Assembly: GCF_008704715.1 (NCBI RefSeq)
Contig: NZ_CP023689.1
Coordinates: 8,246,001 to 8,310,000 of the forward strand
Reading direction: 5' to 3'
Source of the DNA: Streptomyces chartreusis
GTDB taxonomy: Bacteria; Actinomycetota; Actinomycetes; Streptomycetales; Streptomycetaceae
DNA length: 64,000 bases
The position numbers and the translations under genes are program-made. How positions within the stretch are numbered: position 1 is the first letter of the stretch; each line of letters begins with the position of its first letter. Below the pieces are notes generated by a model. It made no database searches. It saw only the letters and a program-made list of their open reading frames with translations, and was not told the DNA's origin. Of the stretch, positions 8,764-16,618 are shown one piece after another.

Positions 8764-10098
8764 ATGACCACCGTTCACGAACCCGCGGTGACCACCGCGG
8801 CCGACGCCCTCTCCGTGTGGCCGGCCTCGGCCGTCGAGCCCCGCGAGGGCGAACTCACCGTCGGCGGCGTACCGCTGGCCGAGGTCGCCGACCGTTTCGG
8901 CACCCCCGTCTACGTCATCGACGAGGACGAGGTCCGCGAGCGCTGCCGTACCTACCGGCACGCCTTCCCCGACGCCGAAGTCCTGTACGCGGCCAAGGCG
9001 TTCCTGTGCCGGGCCATGGTCCACTGGATGGCCGAGGAGGGCCTGGGCCTGGACGTCTGCTCGGCCGGTGAGCTGGAGCTCGCGGTCACCACCGGCTTCC
9101 CGCCGGAGCGGATCGTCCTGCACGGCAACGCCAAGTCCCCGCGCGACCTCGACACGGCCCTGCGCCTCGGGGTCGGCCGCATCGTCATCGACAGCCCCTC
9201 CGAGATCGCCCGGCTGGCGGCGGCGGTCGGGCCCGACGGCCACCAGAAGGTGATGGTCCGCGTCGTGCCCGGGATCGGCGCCGGCGGCCACGAGAAGATC
9301 CGCACCGGCACCGAGGACCAGAAGTTCGGCCTGTCCATCTCGGACGGCTACGCCCAGCACGCCATCGCCCGGATACTGGACCAGCCGCAGCTCGAACTCA
9401 CCGGCCTGCACTGCCACCTGGGCTCGCAGATCACCAGCGTCAAGCCGTACCTGGCCGCCGTACGCCGCATGGTCGGCCTCATGGCCCGGCTCCACGAGCA
9501 GCACGGCCTGGTGCTGCGCGAACTCGACCTGGGCGGCGGCCACGGCATCGCCTACCGCCCCGGCGAACCCGCCCTCGACCTCACCGCGCTGGCCCGCAAG
9601 GTCCGCGCCGAACTCACCGAGGCCTGCACGGCGGCCGGGCTCACCGTGCCCCGGCTCATCATCGAACCGGGGCGGGCCATCGCAGGCCCGGCGGGCATCG
9701 CGCTCTACCACGTCCTCTCCGTCAAGCGGACCGGCGCGCACACCTACGTCGCCGTGGACGGCGGCATGAGCGACAACCCGCGTCCCGCGCTGTACGGGGT
9801 GCGGTACGCGCCCCGCCTGGTCGGCCGGCACAGCACCGCCGCCCCGGCACCGGTGACCGTGGTGGGCCGGCACTGCGAGGCGGGAGACATCGTCGCCGCC
9901 GACGTCGAACTCCCCGACGACATCCGCCCCGGGGACCTGCTCGCCGTCCCGGCGGCCGGCGCCTATCACCTGTCCATGGCCTCCGGCTACAACCTGGTCG
10001 GCCGCCCGCCGGTGGTCGCCGTGGACGACGGCCGCGCCCGCCTGCTGATCCGCCGCGAGTCCCTGGAGGACATCCGCAGCCGGGACGTGGGCCTGTAG
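8764..10098 (+). CDS. lysA: Diaminopimelate decarboxylase (LysA-type PLP enzyme)
   Basis: This enzyme would decarboxylate meso-diaminopimelate to L-lysine; it has 444 residues, normal length. The alanine-racemase-fold barrel carries the PLP lysine in YAAKAF (Lys78) and the substrate-side motif HCHLGSQ. It also has the glycine-rich phosphate loop GGGHGIAY and the EPGRAI motif. The C-terminal beta domain has RHCEAGD (usually xxCESGD) and AGAYHLSMASGYN. No threonine or homoserine genes are adjacent. Streptomyces usually carry another lysA beside hom-thrCB, so this may be a second copy, or a related decarboxylase with shifted specificity. Confidence 0.88.
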   Translation: MTTVHEPAVTTAADALSVWPASAVEPREGELTVGGVPLAEVADRFGTPVYVIDEDEVRERCRTYRHAFPDAEVLYAAKAFLCRAMVHWMAEEGLGLDVCSAGELELAVTTGFPPERIVLHGNAKSPRDLDTALRLGVGRIVIDSPSEIARLAAAVGPDGHQKVMVRVVPGIGAGGHEKIRTGTEDQKFGLSISDGYAQHAIARILDQPQLELTGLHCHLGSQITSVKPYLAAVRRMVGLMARLHEQHGLVLRELDLGGGHGIAYRPGEPALDLTALARKVRAELTEACTAAGLTVPRLIIEPGRAIAGPAGIALYHVLSVKRTGAHTYVAVDGGMSDNPRPALYGVRYAPRLVGRHSTAAPAPVTVVGRHCEAGDIVAADVELPDDIRPGDLLAVPAAGAYHLSMASGYNLVGRPPVVAVDDGRARLLIRRESLEDIRSRDVGL

Positions 10099-10325
10099 TC
10101 GAGGCCCGCCGATCCGGCCGTTCCGTAATGTTCGTCAGTTGTGCCGAATGTTTCGACTCTCCGGAGGGCTGACTCGGTCGCCGACCCTGAGGGTGTGGGT
10201 CTCCAACTCTTCAAGCGCCGCCTGCGTCGTGGCCGTTGGCGGCAGATTCACCGTGTACAAGGGGTTGCCACCGTTTGGGGGCTGTCCCTAGGGTGCGGCA
10301 GCAACGAAGGTTTCTGGATCTCCTC

Positions 10326-10336
10326 CGAAACTTTCG
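10326..10336. promoter_or_regulatory. CGAAA-N-TTTCG operator upstream of the sugar ABC/xylanase cluster
   Basis: A perfect 11-bp palindrome CGAAACTTTCG lies 50 bases before the binding-protein start. Two weaker relatives, CGAATGTTTCG (10145-10155) and CGAAGGTTTCT (10305-10315), lie upstream. Palindromes of the GAAA-N-TTTC type are known in front of Streptomyces xylanase and xylobiose-importer genes and are bound by BxlR/XlnR-type repressors. With a GH10 xylanase at the end of the cluster, the same type of xylo-oligosaccharide control is inferred here. No repressor gene is adjacent. Confidence 0.7.
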
Positions 10337-10385
10337 ATCGTGTGGACGGTCGACGACGGACCGTCCCGTACCCAAGGAGCGGATC

Positions 10386-11681
10386 ATGGGCGACCCGGGA
10401 CTGTCCCGCCGCGGCTTCCTCGCGGCCTCCGCCGCGGCCGGCGTGGGCATGACGGCACTGAGCGGCTGCGGTGGCGACTCGGACGGAGGGTCGTCGGACG
10501 GCACGACCACCATCGAGTGGTGGAACATCTCCACCACCGAGCCGACCAAGGGCGTCTGGGCCGCGCTGGCCAAGAAGTTCGAGGCCCAGAACCCCAAGGT
10601 CAAGGTGAAGATCGTCCAGCTGGAGAACGACGCCTACAAGTCGAAGATGACGGCGCTGACCGCCTCCGGGAAGCTCCCCGACATCTTCCACACCTGGGGC
10701 GGCGGCGTCCTCAGGCAACAGGTCGACGCCGGTCTCGTCGAGGACCTCACCGACCGCACCAAGGACTTCGCCGAGGGCCTGCTGCCGGTCGCGAAGGAGC
10801 CGTACCTCCTCGACGAGAAGGTGTACGGCATACCGTTCGACATCGGCATGATCGGCTTCTGGTACAACAAGGCGCTCTTCAAGGACGCCGGCGTCGCCGA
10901 GCCCCCCACCACCTGGGCCGACTTCCTCGACGCCGTACGGAAGCTGAAGGCGAAGGACATCACCCCGCTCGCCCTCGCGGGCAAGGAGAAGTGGCCCGGC
11001 ATGTACTACTGGGCCTACCTCTCGATGCGCACCGCCGGCGCCTCCGCCCTCCAGAAGGCCTACGACGACCAGGACTTCACCGGCGATCCGTTCGTCCAGG
11101 CCGGACAGCACCTCCAGGAGCTCGTCGACCTCCAGCCGTTCCAGAAGGGCTTCCTCGGCGCCGCCTACTCCAGCCCCACCGGCCAGGCCGCGACCGTCGG
11201 CAACGGCAAGGCCGCGATGGAGCTCATGGGCCAGTGGGCCCCGGTCGTCCAGGCCGACGCGGGCAAGGGCCTCGGCGACGACCTCGGCTTCTTCGCGTTC
11301 CCCGCGGTCGAGGGCGGCAAGGGCACCATCACCGAGGTGTTCGGCGGAGGCGGCGGACACGCCCTGCGCAGCGGAGCCCCGCAGGAGGCCGTGGACTTCC
11401 TGAAGTTCTTCGCCTCCGAGGCGACCGACGTGGAGCTGGTCAAGAAGACCGGCGTCCTCCCGGTCGTCCCGGCCGCCGAGAGCGCCATCACCGACCCCAA
11501 CATCAAGGCCGTCCAGGCCCAGTTGAAGGCCGCCACCGGCTTCCAGCTCTACCTCGACCAAGCCTACGCCCCCGCCGTCGGCCAGGAGGTCAACGACAGC
11601 GTCGGCGCGCTCATCGCCGGGTCAAAGTCCCCGCAGCAGGTCGCCGAGTCGATCACGAAGACCGCGAAGGAAGAGCAGTAG
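10386..11681 (+). CDS. ABC transporter sugar-binding lipoprotein (Tat-exported)
   Basis: This is the extracellular solute receptor of a carbohydrate ABC importer, 431 residues. The N-terminus carries a twin-arginine signal (SRRGFLAAS) followed by lipobox LSGC, so it should be exported folded and lipid-anchored. The mature protein begins with TTTIEWWNIS and has the type 1 sugar-binding (MalE/UgpB-like, SBP_bac_1) pattern DIFHTWGGG...VYGIPFD...FWYNKALF. AAGGAG precedes the ATG at 10386. It heads an operon with two permeases and a xylanase, which suggests xylobiose or xylo-oligosaccharides as ligand; this is inference from context. Confidence 0.92.
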   Translation: MGDPGLSRRGFLAASAAAGVGMTALSGCGGDSDGGSSDGTTTIEWWNISTTEPTKGVWAALAKKFEAQNPKVKVKIVQLENDAYKSKMTALTASGKLPDIFHTWGGGVLRQQVDAGLVEDLTDRTKDFAEGLLPVAKEPYLLDEKVYGIPFDIGMIGFWYNKALFKDAGVAEPPTTWADFLDAVRKLKAKDITPLALAGKEKWPGMYYWAYLSMRTAGASALQKAYDDQDFTGDPFVQAGQHLQELVDLQPFQKGFLGAAYSSPTGQAATVGNGKAAMELMGQWAPVVQADAGKGLGDDLGFFAFPAVEGGKGTITEVFGGGGGHALRSGAPQEAVDFLKFFASEATDVELVKKTGVLPVVPAAESAITDPNIKAVQAQLKAATGFQLYLDQAYAPAVGQEVNDSVGALIAGSKSPQQVAESITKTAKEEQ

Positions 11682-11687
11682 CCGGCG

Positions 11688-12686
11688 ATGACCTCCACGT
11701 TCCTGCCGGACAAGCGCACCCGCCCCGGCGTCGAACCCGCGCCCCCGTCGGCAGATCACGCCCGGGGGCGGGCCCGGCGGCGCCTGCTGCACTGGCTCAC
11801 CGCGGTCGCCTTCCAGGTGCCCGCGCTGGTGCTGTTCCTCGTCCTGGTGCTGCTGCCGATGCTGTTCGCGCTGTACGCGGCCTTCTTCCGCTGGGGCGGC
11901 TTCGGGATGCCGTCCGACTACATCGGCGGCGACAACTTCACCCGCCTCTTCGAGGACCCCGTCTTCCTCGGGGACCTGTGGCGCTGTCTGCTCCTCGTCG
12001 TGCTGTCGCTCGCGATCCAGTTGCCGTTCGCGCTCGCCATGGCCGTTCTGCTCAACCAGAAGCTGCGCGGCCGGGCCTTCTACCGGATGCTGTTCTTCGG
12101 GCCGTACGTCCTGTCGGAGGCCATCACCGGCGTCCTGTTCGGCATGATCTTCGCGCCCGACGACGGCCTCGCCGACCAGATCCTCGGCGGCATCGGCCTC
12201 GACGGGCTCGGCGGCGAGTGGTTCGCCGACCCGTCGAACGTCATGGCCACCCTCTTCCTGGTCATGACCTGGAAGTACTTCGGCTTCCACATGATGCTCT
12301 ACCTGGCCGGACTCCAGTCCATCCCGGCCGAGTTGACCGAGGCCGCGCTCATCGACGGCGCGAACGCCTGGCAGCGCTTCCGCAGCGTCACCCTGCCGCT
12401 GCTCGCGCCCACCCTCAGGATCAGCGTGTTCCTCTCCGTGATCGGTGCGATCCAGCTCTTCGACCTGGTCTGGGTGACCACCGCGGGCGGCCCCGACCAT
12501 CACTCCGAGACGATGGCCGTGACCATGTTCCAGTACGGCTTCAAGCGCTACCAGGTCGGCTACGCCAGCGCGATCAGCGTGGTCATGTTCGGCATCAGCC
12601 TCGTCTTCGCCCTCGCCTACCAGCGGTTCGTGCTCCGCCGCGATCTCCAGGGAGCCACCACGACGATGCGGGGAGTCGCCAAGTGA
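11688..12686 (+). CDS. Sugar ABC transporter permease, MalF/UgpA type
   Basis: This is one of two membrane permeases of the importer, 332 residues with six predicted membrane segments, the first at about residues 36-60. The cytoplasmic EAA loop, ELTEAALIDGANAWQRFRSV, is the site for the shared ATPase. An Arg/Pro-rich N-terminus of about 30 residues is probably cytosolic. It starts 6 bases after the binding-protein stop and overlaps the second permease by 4 bases (GTGA). No ATPase gene is in the cluster. Streptomyces sugar importers of this class commonly share the distant MsiK ATPase, which probably applies here. Confidence 0.93.
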   Translation: MTSTFLPDKRTRPGVEPAPPSADHARGRARRRLLHWLTAVAFQVPALVLFLVLVLLPMLFALYAAFFRWGGFGMPSDYIGGDNFTRLFEDPVFLGDLWRCLLLVVLSLAIQLPFALAMAVLLNQKLRGRAFYRMLFFGPYVLSEAITGVLFGMIFAPDDGLADQILGGIGLDGLGGEWFADPSNVMATLFLVMTWKYFGFHMMLYLAGLQSIPAELTEAALIDGANAWQRFRSVTLPLLAPTLRISVFLSVIGAIQLFDLVWVTTAGGPDHHSETMAVTMFQYGFKRYQVGYASAISVVMFGISLVFALAYQRFVLRRDLQGATTTMRGVAK

Positions 12687-13513
12687 CGGCCAGGTCCGGC
12701 AGGAAGAACCTGCCGACGCATGTGATCCTCGTCGTGGTCGGCGCCGTGATGGTCGTGCCGCTGCTGTACGCCGTGCTGTCCGGCTTCAAGTCCACCGACG
12801 AACTCTCCCGCAACCCCGTCGGGCTGCCGGAGTCCTGGGTGGCCGGCAACTACACGGACATCCTCGGCTCCGGGGACTTCTGGCGGCTGATCGGCAACAG
12901 CACCCTGATCGCGGTCGGTACGACCGTCCTGATCGTCGCCGTCTCCGCGCTGTCGGCGTTCTCCTTCGCGCGCTTCGCCTTCCGCGGCCGGGAGGGCCTG
13001 TTCACCCTGTTCACCATGGGGCTGATGTTCCCCTTCGCGGTGGCCGCCCTGCCCCTGTTCCTGCTGCTGCGATCCATGGGCCTGCTGGACAACCCGCTCG
13101 GCGTGATCCTCCCGCAGGCGGCCTTCGGGCTGCCGATGACCATCATCATCCTGCGCGGCTTCTTCCGGGAGATCCCCGGCGAGCTGGAGGAGGCGGCCAC
13201 ACTCGACGGCTGCAGCCCCTTCGGGTTCTTCTGGCGGGTGCTGCTGCCCATGGCACGGCCGGCGCTGGGCACCGTCTCGGTCCTCGCCGTCGTCACCAGC
13301 TGGAACAACTTCTTCCTGCCGCTGCTGGTGTTCACCGACTCCACGTGGTGGACCATTCCGATCGGCGTCCAGCAGTTCCAGGGCCAGTACTCCGCGGACT
13401 ACGCCCGCGTCTTCGCCTACCTGGTGCTGGCCATGGTCCCCGCCCTCGCCTTCTACTCGGTCGCCGAACGCCAGCTCGTCGGCGGCCTCACCGCCGGCGC
13501 GACCAAGGGATGA
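12683..13513 (+). CDS. Sugar ABC transporter permease, MalG/UgpE type
   Basis: This is the second permease, 276 residues with six membrane segments, starting at about residue 12. The EAA motif ELEEAATLDGCSPFGFFWRV is present. The start is a GTG at 12683 within the GTGA that also stops the first permease, so translation is coupled. The start choice is fixed because the frame has no closer upstream alternative. It is followed after 58 bases by the xylanase gene, which has its own ribosome binding site. Confidence 0.92.
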   Translation: MTARSGRKNLPTHVILVVVGAVMVVPLLYAVLSGFKSTDELSRNPVGLPESWVAGNYTDILGSGDFWRLIGNSTLIAVGTTVLIVAVSALSAFSFARFAFRGREGLFTLFTMGLMFPFAVAALPLFLLLRSMGLLDNPLGVILPQAAFGLPMTIIILRGFFREIPGELEEAATLDGCSPFGFFWRVLLPMARPALGTVSVLAVVTSWNNFFLPLLVFTDSTWWTIPIGVQQFQGQYSADYARVFAYLVLAMVPALAFYSVAERQLVGGLTAGATKG

Positions 13514-13571
13514 CGCGCGCGGGCGGACGTACGGCTCACCCACACATCCGAGCAACGTGAGGAGTCGCACC

Positions 13572-14609
13572 ATGCGCACCAACCGTCTCAGACTCATCGG
13601 CGCCCTCGCGGCCGTCCTGGTCGCGGCGACCGTGCCGGCCGCCCAGGCCCATGACGGCCGGCCGCCCACCCTCGCCGACCTCGCCGAGCGTCACGGCCGC
13701 TACTTCGGCAGTGCCACCGACAACCCCGAACTCGTCGACGAGCCGTACACGGCGCTCCTGGGCAGTGAGTTCGACCAGATCACGCCCGGCAACGGGATGA
13801 AGTGGTACGCCACCGAACCCCAGCAGGGCGTCTTCGACTTCACCAAGGGCGACGAGATCGTGGCCCTCGCACGCGCCAACCACCAGAAAGTGCGCGGCCA
13901 CACCCTCGTCTGGCACAGCCAGCTGCCGGGCTGGCTCACCGGCCGCGAGTGGACGGCGACCGAGCTGCGGGCCGTGCTGAAGAAGCACATCCAGACCGAG
14001 GTGCGGCACTACCGCGGCAAGATCTACGCCTGGGACGTCGTCAACGAGGCGTTCAACGAGGACGGCACGTACCGCGAGACGGTCTTCTACAAGACGCTCG
14101 GCTCCGGCTACATCGCCGACGCCCTGCGCTGGGCCCACCAGGCCGACCCGAAGGCCAGGCTGTACCTCAACGACTACAACGTCGAGGCGACCGGCCCGAA
14201 GAGCGACGCGTACTACGAGCTGGCCAGGGAGCTGAGGGCTCAGGGCGTCCCGCTGCACGGCTTCGGCCTCCAGACCCATCTGGCGCTCCAGTACGGCTAT
14301 CCGGCCACGCTGGAGGACAACCTGCGCCGCTTCGCCCGGCTCGGCCTGGACACGGCCCTCACCGAGGTAGACGTACGGATGCAGCTGCCCGTCACCGAGG
14401 AGAAGCTGAACCGGCAGGCCGAGTGGTACCGGGACATGACCGAGGCGTGCCTGGCGGTGCGCCGATGTGTGGGGATCACGGTCTGGGACTACACGGACAA
14501 GTATTCCTGGATCCCGGCGTTCTTCCCGGGCGAGGGCGCGGCCCTGCCCTGGGACGAGGAACTGCGGCCCAAGCCCGCCTACTTCGCGCTGCGAGAGGCG
14601 CTGAGGTAG
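13572..14609 (+). CDS. Secreted endo-1,4-beta-xylanase, glycoside hydrolase family 10
   Basis: This enzyme would hydrolyse the xylan backbone outside the cell by the retaining mechanism. It has 345 residues: a Sec signal peptide (about 1-26, cleavage after AQA) and a single GH10 barrel. The acid/base is Glu159 in WDVVNEAFN and the nucleophile is Glu265 in TEVDVRM. Substrate-site residues HTLVWHSQLP and VWDYTDKYSW are present. No carbohydrate-binding module is attached, unlike the large XlnA enzymes. GAGGAG precedes the ATG at 13572; an upstream in-frame ATG at 13557 lacks a site. It ends the importer operon and is probably controlled by the palindromes at 10145-10336. Confidence 0.94.
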   Translation: MRTNRLRLIGALAAVLVAATVPAAQAHDGRPPTLADLAERHGRYFGSATDNPELVDEPYTALLGSEFDQITPGNGMKWYATEPQQGVFDFTKGDEIVALARANHQKVRGHTLVWHSQLPGWLTGREWTATELRAVLKKHIQTEVRHYRGKIYAWDVVNEAFNEDGTYRETVFYKTLGSGYIADALRWAHQADPKARLYLNDYNVEATGPKSDAYYELARELRAQGVPLHGFGLQTHLALQYGYPATLEDNLRRFARLGLDTALTEVDVRMQLPVTEEKLNRQAEWYRDMTEACLAVRRCVGITVWDYTDKYSWIPAFFPGEGAALPWDEELRPKPAYFALREALR

Positions 14610-14657
14610 GCGACCGCCGCCGTCGTGGCCCGGGCGTCGGTACGAGGGTTGCCCGGG

Positions 14658-14680
14658 ACACACGGTGAACTACCGTGTGT
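14658..14680 (+). terminator. Hairpin downstream of xylanase
   Basis: A perfect 9-bp inverted repeat ACACACGGT/ACCGTGTGT with a 5-nt loop lies 49 bases after the xylanase stop. No U-tract follows. It probably acts together with the next hairpin as the operon terminator. Confidence 0.65.
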
Positions 14681-14701
14681 GACCGCCCCCGGACACACGT
14701 C

Positions 14702-14737
14702 GGGGCCGGCTCGCAGTCAGGGTCTGCGACCGGCCCC
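14702..14737. terminator. Second, GC-rich hairpin; bidirectional terminator
   Basis: A long stem pairs GGGGCCGG (14702-14709) with CCGGCCCC (14730-14737), continued by CGCAG/CTGCG around a 7-nt loop. It sits between the convergent xylanase and DUF5999 genes and could serve both. Confidence 0.7.
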
Positions 14738-14812
14738 TGGGAGTACGCCGGGCGTCCGTCGTGCCGCCCGGTGGTGCGGGTCCTCACCGGCGTCTAACGC
14801 CGGCGGGGGGTA

Positions 14813-15019
14813 CTACGCCGCGGTCATCACCTTGCCGGTGCCCAGCGGACGGTGCGGGGCGATGATCTGGCCGTCGGGCAGGAGCTCACCGGTGTCCTCG
14901 AAGAGCAGAACGCCGTTGCACAGCAGGCTCCATCCCTGCTCCGGGTGGTGCGCCACGAGTCGGGCGGATTCCCGGTCGGCGGAGTCGGCTGAGGGGCACG
15001 GTGGCTGGTGCTGGCACAT
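14813..15019 (-). CDS. DUF5999 family small protein, 68 aa
   Basis: A small conserved actinomycete protein of unknown function. It begins MCQHQPPCPSADSADRESA and has the strongly conserved core HHPEQGWSLLCNGVLLFEDTG followed by LLPDGQIIAPHRP. The N-terminal Cys and two His suggest metal or redox chemistry, but this is only inference. Two starts compete. The ATG at 15019 gives the usual family N-terminus but has only a GAGAG site. An in-frame ATG at 15094 has a much better GGGGGAG site and would add 25 residues. I report the family-typical start. Confidence 0.8.
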   Translation of the reverse strand: MCQHQPPCPSADSADRESARLVAHHPEQGWSLLCNGVLLFEDTGELLPDGQIIAPHRPLGTGKVMTAA

Positions 15020-15400
15020 GGATGGGATCTCTCGGTCTGTTGTGATCTGTGAGATGGCTGTTTTGTCTGTCTCGCGGCGTGAAGCTTCGTTCATGGCCGC
15101 TCCCCCGTTGTGATAAGTCGGTCGGAACCCAGTGTTGCCCCACGGGCGTCAATCCGCAGGGATTTCGCAGCACCGCTTTCTCACAGGTTGATGACGCTTC
15201 ACCCGCGCGGATGGTTCATCCCAACTGCACTGTCACTTCGGGTGGTTCGCAGTGGTCGGATGGGGCTAGTCCGTATGGGCCGGAGCGCCCACGGGGCTCA
15301 TTCGAGCGCTTTATTGCTCGTACGAGTTATTCACGGCTCGTACGTGCGTGACTCGTGTTTCCAGTTGTCCGGTACGAGCCTAGACCCACCCCGGAAAACA
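15020..15400. other. Long upstream region of the DUF5999 gene with GCTCGTACG repeats
   Basis: No other gene is supported here. The segment is noticeably more AT-rich than its surroundings and carries a perfect palindrome CTCGTACGAG at 15317-15326. A second GCTCGTACG copy lies 20 bp downstream (15336-15344), and an inverted GGTACGAGC lies at 15371-15379. Spacing of two helical turns suggests a regulator binding site rather than chance. The DUF5999 promoter must lie in this region on the minus strand, but its -35/-10 boxes could not be assigned clearly. Confidence 0.45.
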
Positions 15401-15439
15401 CGCGTACCCCGCCACCCGGAATGGGCGGCGGGGTACGCG
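15401..15439 (-). terminator. Strong hairpin after the 15460-16062 gene
   Basis: A perfect 13-bp inverted repeat (arm CGCGTACCCCGCC, 15401-15413 pairing with 15427-15439) with a 13-nt loop lies 21 bases beyond the stop of the minus-strand gene. It is the likely terminator of that gene. Confidence 0.75.
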
Positions 15440-15459
15440 GGCGCTCGCGCTGGGTGCCG

Positions 15460-16062
15460 TCAGGCGGGGGAGCCGAGCAGTGGAGGCAGCGGCGGCAGCG
15501 GGGCCGGGGTCGCGCGAAGGGTGAGCACCGGGAGCAGTTCGGCGACCCGGTGCGGCACATGGGCCGCGATGCCGGGCGGCGCCGGGGCCAGCGGCACGAG
15601 GATGTCCGCGGCGTCCGGATGGCCGGTGGCGCCGTCCGCCGCGCAGTCGCCGTGCAGCCACAGCGCGAGCATGTAGAGGCTCGGGATCGACAGCAGCCGC
15701 GGCTGGCAGGGCTGCGGGATCGTCTCCGCCTGGCGAAGTGCCCGTTCGGTCGAGGCGATGTAGGGGCCCTCGAAGAAGTGCGAAAAGGCCCAGCCGTCCG
15801 GGGTCAGCCGGGTCTCGGCCGCGGCCACCGCGCGTTCCCCGCACCGGATCAGGAAGCGCCAGCCGGCCAGCCGTGTCGCGGACACACCCGCCGGGGTGAT
15901 CTCGTCCAGCACGTGGACGGGCAACGGCAGTTCGGGTGTGGCGGGCCCCTGGGCGGCGCGCAGCGAGGGCGTTCGGGCCTCGCGGACGGCGGTGGGTGAG
16001 CCGAGTGCGGTGAGGACGGAGCGAAGTGCGGGCGCGGGAGCCGGGGGGACATGCAGGGGCAT
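15460..16062 (-). CDS. Conserved hypothetical protein, 200 aa
   Basis: I do not recognise a named family. The protein has no signal peptide or membrane helix. The central part (about residues 45-150: LPVHVLDEITPAG, GWRFLIRCGE, GWAFSHFFEGPYIAST) looks like a compact alpha/beta domain with conserved aromatics. The N-terminal 40 residues and the C-terminal 25 residues (PLPPLPPLLG) are Pro/Ala-rich and probably disordered. The ATG at 16062 is preceded by GAGAGG. It is a single-gene unit with its own terminator, divergent from the ligase-like gene at 16619. Confidence 0.7.
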   Translation of the reverse strand: MPLHVPPAPAPALRSVLTALGSPTAVREARTPSLRAAQGPATPELPLPVHVLDEITPAGVSATRLAGWRFLIRCGERAVAAAETRLTPDGWAFSHFFEGPYIASTERALRQAETIPQPCQPRLLSIPSLYMLALWLHGDCAADGATGHPDAADILVPLAPAPPGIAAHVPHRVAELLPVLTLRATPAPLPPLPPLLGSPA

Positions 16063-16618
16063 GGTGGGTCGCCTCTCATTCGACAGGCACAGTGGCGCGA
16101 GGGCGGGGCGGGGGCGGACGGCGCTGTCAGCTCACGAGGTCAGAGAGGCGGGGGCCGGGTCAGGGAGCCAAGGGGGATGGGTGAGGCCTGCCGCACGTCA
16201 CCTGGACGGCAGGACCGGGACCGCGGGCGCCAACCCTCTGCCTTGATTGCGGAGTTTATACGACGAGTGTTCAGACGCTGTTTCGTCTAACCGCTTTCGG
16301 TGCACTCGGCAAGGAGTCAATCGGCCGCTGATTTGTGGGAATCATCCCGATTCCCGGCGGGTGTGCGGGCGGTGACCTCGAAAAATGTCGCGGGTGCGGA
16401 CGGCCAATTCTCGTCGGCGTTTTTCACGAGTTCGTGAGCCGTCCGAAACTGCACAGTGCACCATGCCCGCCGAATGTGCCACCGGTCACATCCGACAGAG
16501 TAGCGGGCGCAGGGTTCGCGTGGGACGTTATCGATCGCTTCGGCTGGGCACACTCTCACCTGACCCGGGAGACCGGCGGCCGGATCTTCGGCCCGCCCAT
16601 CCGAGGAGGGACGCTTCG
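16063..16618. promoter_or_regulatory. 556-bp divergent intergenic region with two palindromes
   Basis: No gene is supported in this stretch. It is AT-rich between about 16240 and 16450. Two clean palindromes are visible: GGGAATC-N5-GATTCCC (16337-16355) and TGCACAGTGCA (16450-16460). They lie 160 to 280 bases before the plus-strand gene and could be operators for either direction. The length is unusual for this compact region; a small RNA could be hidden here but cannot be shown from sequence alone. Confidence 0.45.
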
